Assembly: GCF_905404315.1 (NCBI RefSeq)
Contig: NC_066304.1
Span: 4,216,001 to 4,280,000, forward strand
Length of the DNA stretch: 64,000 nt
Direction of reading: 5' to 3'
Origin: Leptidea sinapis
Lineage: Eukaryota > Arthropoda > Insecta > Lepidoptera > Pieridae
A program made the translations under genes and the position numbers. Shown here piece after piece: positions 59,823-64,000 of this stretch (its first letter is position 1; each line of letters begins with the position of its first letter). Under the pieces are notes generated by a model, which was not told the origin of the DNA, made no database searches, and worked only from the letters and a program-made list of their open reading frames with translations.

Positions 59823-59990
59823 TTCTCATGGATGCCACTGTCAGATCAGGACCAAATTGCAATAGGACCACAGTTCCAGCAGCAGAAGCAGCTTTCATAT
59901 AAAAAAGGGTTATCAAAATGGGTTCACCCAGTCGAAAGTTCTGAGGTAACAAACATAAAAAAGACCACACCGAAAGTCGGTAAAAAATTT
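59823..59990 (+). repeat. Family D repeat, 3' part
   Basis: TCTCATGGATGCCACTGTCA, GGACCAAATTGCAATAGGAC, GGGTTATCAAAATGGGTTCA, GAAAGTCGGTAAAAAAT is collinear with 26490-26640 and directly abuts family A. Confidence 0.7.
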
Positions 59991-60375
59991 AAGAATTGTT
60001 TACTGTATAGTAACCTAATATGTCAACTAAAACAATTTTAAACTCCTAATAGTTGTACAGTAAGTGATTGTGAGGGTTGTCAGTCGAGGTCATCGGTGAT
60101 GCGTACCGTAATTGGATATTGAGGATCGATTACACCCGTGTGGTTTGCAATACCTTGGCTGTATCAACATACCTCAACCAACCAAACACACTTTAAAACA
60201 TTCACTATCAACCTCGCATACAATTAAGTCTTCTTAAATTATAAATTAGTTCAGAGAAAATCACGCTTGATTTGTTAAATTATCAATGATTTTAAAAATT
60301 CGAAAATAGAATCACGATTTGAAATTTGTTTATTTGTGGATCAAAATAAACTTTTAAATTTGAATTTCGAATAAT

Positions 60376-60459
60376 ATGATTGCAGATAACGAAACTTTCT
60401 CGCGTGGTATGTTTTATTTAAAATTAGGACTTGTAAAGTTGCAAAATCGTTTGGAAATG
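60376..60459 (+). CDS. Weak candidate first exon (28 codons), phase-0 donor
   Basis: ATG at 60376 opens MIADNETFSRGMFYLKLGLV, then KLQNRLEM, meeting GTGAGT at 60460. Length 84 nt, phase 0. It lies outside mapped repeats. Composition is protein-like but AT-rich. An alternative is an exon entered at ATTGCAG (60379-60385). Kept because strand, phase and donor strength agree with the other candidates; chance is a real possibility. Confidence 0.25.
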
Positions 60460-60464
60460 GTGAG

Positions 60465-61068
60465 TTTTTTAAAAATAATTGTAAATTTGTTTTTTTTTTT
60501 ATATCTAAATGTCAATCTGTAAGTTATCTAGATTTGATACAAGAAGCCTGCATCTTTGGCTGTATTCGGTAATAAAGTTTTTATTATCATATTTTTTTTT
60601 TTGGGGCTTGCATAGTTGATTTTTTAATCAAACCAGTTTTTATTTTAGCGACTTACCAAGACTATAACTTAGTTGATAGATTTTATCATTTCACCAAAAC
60701 ATAGTGATGATTTTATATATAATTTTCAAATCAATACTTAACTCTTTTACTATCAAAAGATGAGTAAACACTTCAAAAGTTTTCGAGATTTCAATCGTGT
60801 TTTTTTTTAATTTCATTTTATTCCTACCAAAGACTTTACGAGTAACAAAAAAGGATCACAGTTACTCAAGCATGCTTTAAAAATTTGATAAAAAAAAATT
60901 ACCGTCGGCCTTACTTCAAATATTATTCATGTGAACTAGACAACCGTTAAAACGATCACAATAGCGTTGGAACGAAAAGGTTCCTCGCAACAATCATTTT
61001 TAGATTCAGGTACAAGAAGTAGGGTTGTCACCCCCACTATATAATATAGTATGAAGTATCCTACTATT
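60465..61068. other. Unassigned AT-rich stretch
   Basis: No ORF or repeat match. Confidence 0.4.
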
Positions 61069-61069
61069 C

Positions 61070-61420
61070 AAATCAAATCAATCAAATCAAATCAAAATCA
61101 GTTTATTCACGTAGGTCACGGAAATGACACTTATGAATGTCAAAAGAATAAAATATTTTTCTTATTGAATCTTCCGCTACTTCGTAAAGGGTTGAGCTAA
61201 TGAGAAGAAGTAGCAAGAAACTCATTGCCACTCTTTTATATCAAGATTTACATTTACATCGATTTACAAATCATTTCAATTACAATACAATATGTAAAAT
61301 ATGAAATGATGCAACAAACACACTCAAACGTCAAATAGTCAATGTCTTACACGAGTAAGTCAAAAAAGTAAAAGTAAATTAATACAAAAGTTATTGAGTA
61401 CAGTAGCTGCATCATTCACA
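61070..61420 (-). mobile_element. Family J LINE 3' end, copy 2
   Basis: The (GATTT)n tail appears as CAAATCAATCAAATCAAATC at 61072-61091. The body has CACTTATGAATGTCAAAAGA, AGAAGTAGCAAGAAACTCAT, TACAATACAATATGTAAAAT. It is longer than copy 1 at its upstream side. Confidence 0.75.
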
Positions 61421-61802
61421 TACACCATAAATAAATAAAGGTATTATGTGAGTATTTTATAAGCTATTATAAATAAATAAATATGTATATATCCATACAT
61501 ATATTATATACACACAATAATTTTTAATAATCTGAAATTTATTATGAAATAATATTTATGGTGTACCTACCATATAACCTACTATTATTTAAAAAAATAT
61601 AATAAAGTAGGTGAAACTACTATATTATGTTGACAAACAGCATAACAAGCGCAAAGTTTCTGTGATAAATAAAGTATATTAATAGAACCAATATCTGCCT
61701 GATAAAAACAATATTAATGGTTTTCTGTAACTTAAAATTGTTATGATAGTAACGAAGGGTTCCATAAAAATAAAAAGCGATTAATAAAAAATTTTTGAAC
61801 AA

Positions 61803-61910
61803 AAAAGCAACCGACTTCAAAAACACTATTCCAAAACAATAGATATATTGTATGCACTAAAAAGTATAAAAATAATTGCGTATACAAAAATAACAATAAT
61901 CGTTACTAGA
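61803..61910. repeat. Family X MITE end
   Basis: CAACCGACTTCAAAAACACT, ATTCCAAAACAATAGATATA, AAAAGTATAAAAATAATTGC match 25738-25815. The GC-rich core and right end are absent. Confidence 0.65.
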
Positions 61911-62234
61911 ATATATTTGTTAAATTAATATCCTGTCTACTATATTTTTTGGGTAGTGAATCCAAAAATACTATCTTCAGTTATATAAAAGAATTGGCAG
62001 CCCTAACAAGAAAGGTACAACAAATTAAGTTGGAAACGTATTCTATTGGCTATGTTATTTATTGCATTATTATTATTAATCATTTGTATTTTGTGTGCGA
62101 CTATCAAATAGTTACTTCGTAAGGGTTTTGAATTTCGTTTTTAATATTATAACTTTTAACTATAAGTATTTGCATCTCGCGCGCTGCGTAACAATGTGTT
62201 TTTGAATTCATATGTACGTTTATTCGACACTTCT

Positions 62235-62515
62235 ACCAGTGGGAGGCTCCTTTGCACAGGATGCAAGTTAGATTATGTGTACCACAACGGCGCCTAGTAA
62301 TGTGTAAACATTATTGTGTTTCGGTCAGAAGGGCGCCGTAGCTAGTGAAATTACTGGGCAAACGAGACTTAACATCTTATGTCTCGAAGAGACGAGCGCA
62401 ATTGTAGTGCCACTCAGAATTTTGTTGAGTAATAATCCTGAGTGGCACTGCATTGTTCCGGGCAGGGCGTATAAATTACCATCGTTCTGCTCGTTTTCAC
62501 CCTTATTGTCATTAA
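62235..62515 (-). mobile_element. Family A repeat with compensatory hairpin change
   Basis: Nearly full length on the minus strand. Both hairpin arms differ from the family at the same paired position: AGTGCCACTCA (62407-62417) and TGAGTGGCACT (62441-62451) still pair perfectly. The element runs from GTGGGAGGCTCCTTTGCACA at the left to CTCGTTTTCACCCTTATTGT at the right. Confidence 0.9.
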
Positions 62516-62767
62516 AAAAAACTATGAGTTCGTCGGTGTGTCAAGAGAGGTGATCGGTGCGGTACGGGAAGTATTTTTTTCATGGAAAAAAAATATCTGA
62601 ACATGACTCTATTTTAATTGCTTATGTCGAGCTACCTCCATATTGAATAATTTTATTGTGGAATAAAATTTACGTCATAGTTTAGAGAATTTAATTTTCC
62701 AGACACTAAAGCAGCATTATTAGAAAAACTAATCCTAATAATTTTCGAAAACACTTATGCTACAAAA

Positions 62768-63000
62768 CTTAGGTAATTAATACGTCTAGACTCTAGACAG
62801 AGTCTCTTGTAGTTAGACAAACTATAAAAACAGGCCAGGAATATTAGTTTGCGTGAGAAGCTACGTCTTACACTCTTGATTTGTATGACACTTTGTTTTA
62901 GTGTGCGTGAATTGCTCAAAATAGAGGTTAATTCTAAAGTCTATTTGTTTCGACGTTTTCACAGCTGTCATGGTCTGACTGACGTATCAATGATCTATGC
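62768..63000. mobile_element. Family Q MITE, copy with two degenerate ends
   Basis: It starts CTTAGGTAATTAATACGTCT, then TAGACAGAGTCTCTTG, ACAGGCCAGGAATATTAG, CACTTTGTTTTAGTGTGCGT, AGAGGTTAATTCT, TTTCGACGTTTTCACAGCTG. It ends ACTGACGTATCAATGATCTA. It is arranged head to tail with the next copy. Confidence 0.7.
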
Positions 63001-63065
63001 TACAAAATTCACAAATTAAGTGTGCACTGTGATCCATTCATTGTTTAGTGCCGCAACTATTATGG

Positions 63066-63273
63066 TTAGACAATTTATAAATATAGACAGAGCCTCTTAA
63101 TGTTAGGTAATGCATGACAACAGGCCAGGGATATTACTTTACTGTGCATGATGATTTGTTAGCCACTTTATTAAGTGTGCCTGCGTTTCTGAAAATAGAG
63201 GTTAACAGTTCGCTACTATTTTTCGACGTTTTCACAGCTGTCACAGTCTATCTAGACGTATAAATTATCTAAG
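63066..63273. mobile_element. Family Q MITE, most complete copy
   Basis: The left end ACAATTTATAAATATAGACA resembles the inverse of the right end (GTCTATCTAGACGTATAAAT, TATCTAAG). The middle shares ACAACAGGCCAGGGATATTA, TTAAGTGTGCCTGCG, AGAGGTTAACAGTTCGCTAC with 53090-53280 and 34295-34475. Confidence 0.75.
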
Positions 63274-63404
63274 CTATTATGTATTCTTTGGTGCCGCCGG
63301 TCATCAATGTGAAATGCCGAATTTGCATTTTTGTTTGCCATATGAATCCTCTTAAAGGCAGCGCTGCGTGTCGGTATTCACGTAACATTAGGTAACACCA
63401 CATA

Positions 63405-63780
63405 AAGTCAAAGATAAAAAAAATTCCAATTAGGCTTAGACTAAGCTAAATATTTCTCTCAAATTACTAAATCTACCATATTATGTTCGGAAAAAGTTGA
63501 GCGCGTGAGAAGAACATACAAGAAACTCAATGGTCACTCTTTTCAATCAATTAGGCTATTTTACATTGGCTGTAATATACATAAAAAAAGTAGTTTGTAA
63601 TGTGCTGCATCTAATATAAAAGTCAAAATTAATTTAAATTTAATTAAAAAAATATTATATAAAAAGAAATAAAGAATAAACTGTATAGATATAAATTATC
63701 GTATATTGGATGCATCAACCTTTAGAGCTTGAATTCATTGTTTGTGTAAGGATGCTTGTGAACATGATGGTCGTGATTAC
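63405..63780 (-). mobile_element. Family I repeat (LINE 3' end), copy 2
   Basis: AAAGTCAAAGATAAAAAAAA, AATCTACCATATTATGTTCG, AACATACAAGAAACTCAATG, TTGGATGCATCAACCTTTAG, GCTTGAATTCATTGTTTGTG, TAAGGATGCTTGTGAACATG is the inverse of 8078-8452 and extends 15-20 bases further at its upstream side. Confidence 0.75.
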
Positions 63781-64000
63781 TGTCACAATTAGTAATTGCA
63801 TCTAACAAATACTATGATTTATTAAGTACGAGTTGACAACTATGCGGTAAATAAGGTTACAACTGCGCGTTCGTTCCGCAAATGTTAAATGTATCTAAAT
63901 AGGCATAAATATTTTTCAATGCAATTATTTTCATACTTTCGACCGACCGGATAAAGAAAAATAGTATAAATGAAGAATTGAAGTTTGAAAGCTCTGAACT

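Overview
The window reads as insect, most likely lepidopteran, nuclear DNA. It is AT-rich, full of old and young transposable-element (TE) copies, and nearly free of long protein-coding ORFs. The lepidopteran assignment is inference: several repeat families match, from memory, repeats common in moth and butterfly genomes (a LINE 3' end finishing in TCCTCTTCCATAAAA, Helitron ends starting TCCTACTAATATTATAAA or ending in CTAG, a tRNA-headed SINE ending in TCAATATTATTATT). No search was run. Family letters (A, B, C ...) are private labels for families defined by comparing copies within this window.

Host coding signal is concentrated at 48.0-49.2 kb. A CpG-rich island holds a 302-codon, serine/lysine/proline-rich, disordered-looking first coding exon (48028-48933) that ends at a GTGAGT donor in phase 0. 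Just downstream is a second short ORF (49026-49112), also ending at a phase-0 donor. Similar short ATG-to-donor exons, all plus strand and all phase 0, occur at 21844-21879, 28644-28691 and, more weakly, 60376-60459. One economical reading is a large gene with several alternative promoters and first exons running left to right through the window, its common exons lying to the right. I could not name the gene.

Layout. 0-2.5 kb: unremarkable AT-rich DNA. 2.5-13.7 kb: MITEs, LINE 3' ends, and a 99-bp tandem array (10.86-11.43 kb). 13.7-17.1 kb: a tRNA-derived SINE, then a 2.07-kb 5'-truncated RNase H-bearing LINE with a 16-bp target-site duplication, inserted into an older LINE. 17.5-31 kb: mixed SINE/MITE/Helitron remnants plus two candidate first exons. 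32.2-33.1 kb: an internally deleted Helitron that keeps the start of its protein. 33.2-33.8 kb: an unidentified element with composite palindromic ends. 35.6-36.0 kb: a THAP-type DNA transposon remnant. 36-47 kb: RTE-like LINE 3' ends, MITEs, and two Helitrons joined head to tail (45.23-45.65 kb). 48-49.2 kb: the host exon island. 50-64 kb: more of the same repeat families, including a palindromic pair of tRNA-like sequences (57.8-58.1 kb).

Family A has 14 or more copies. LINE family B has about nine. Families C, E, G, H, P, Q and U have three to five each. Nothing indicates a bacterial operon, CRISPR array or phage.
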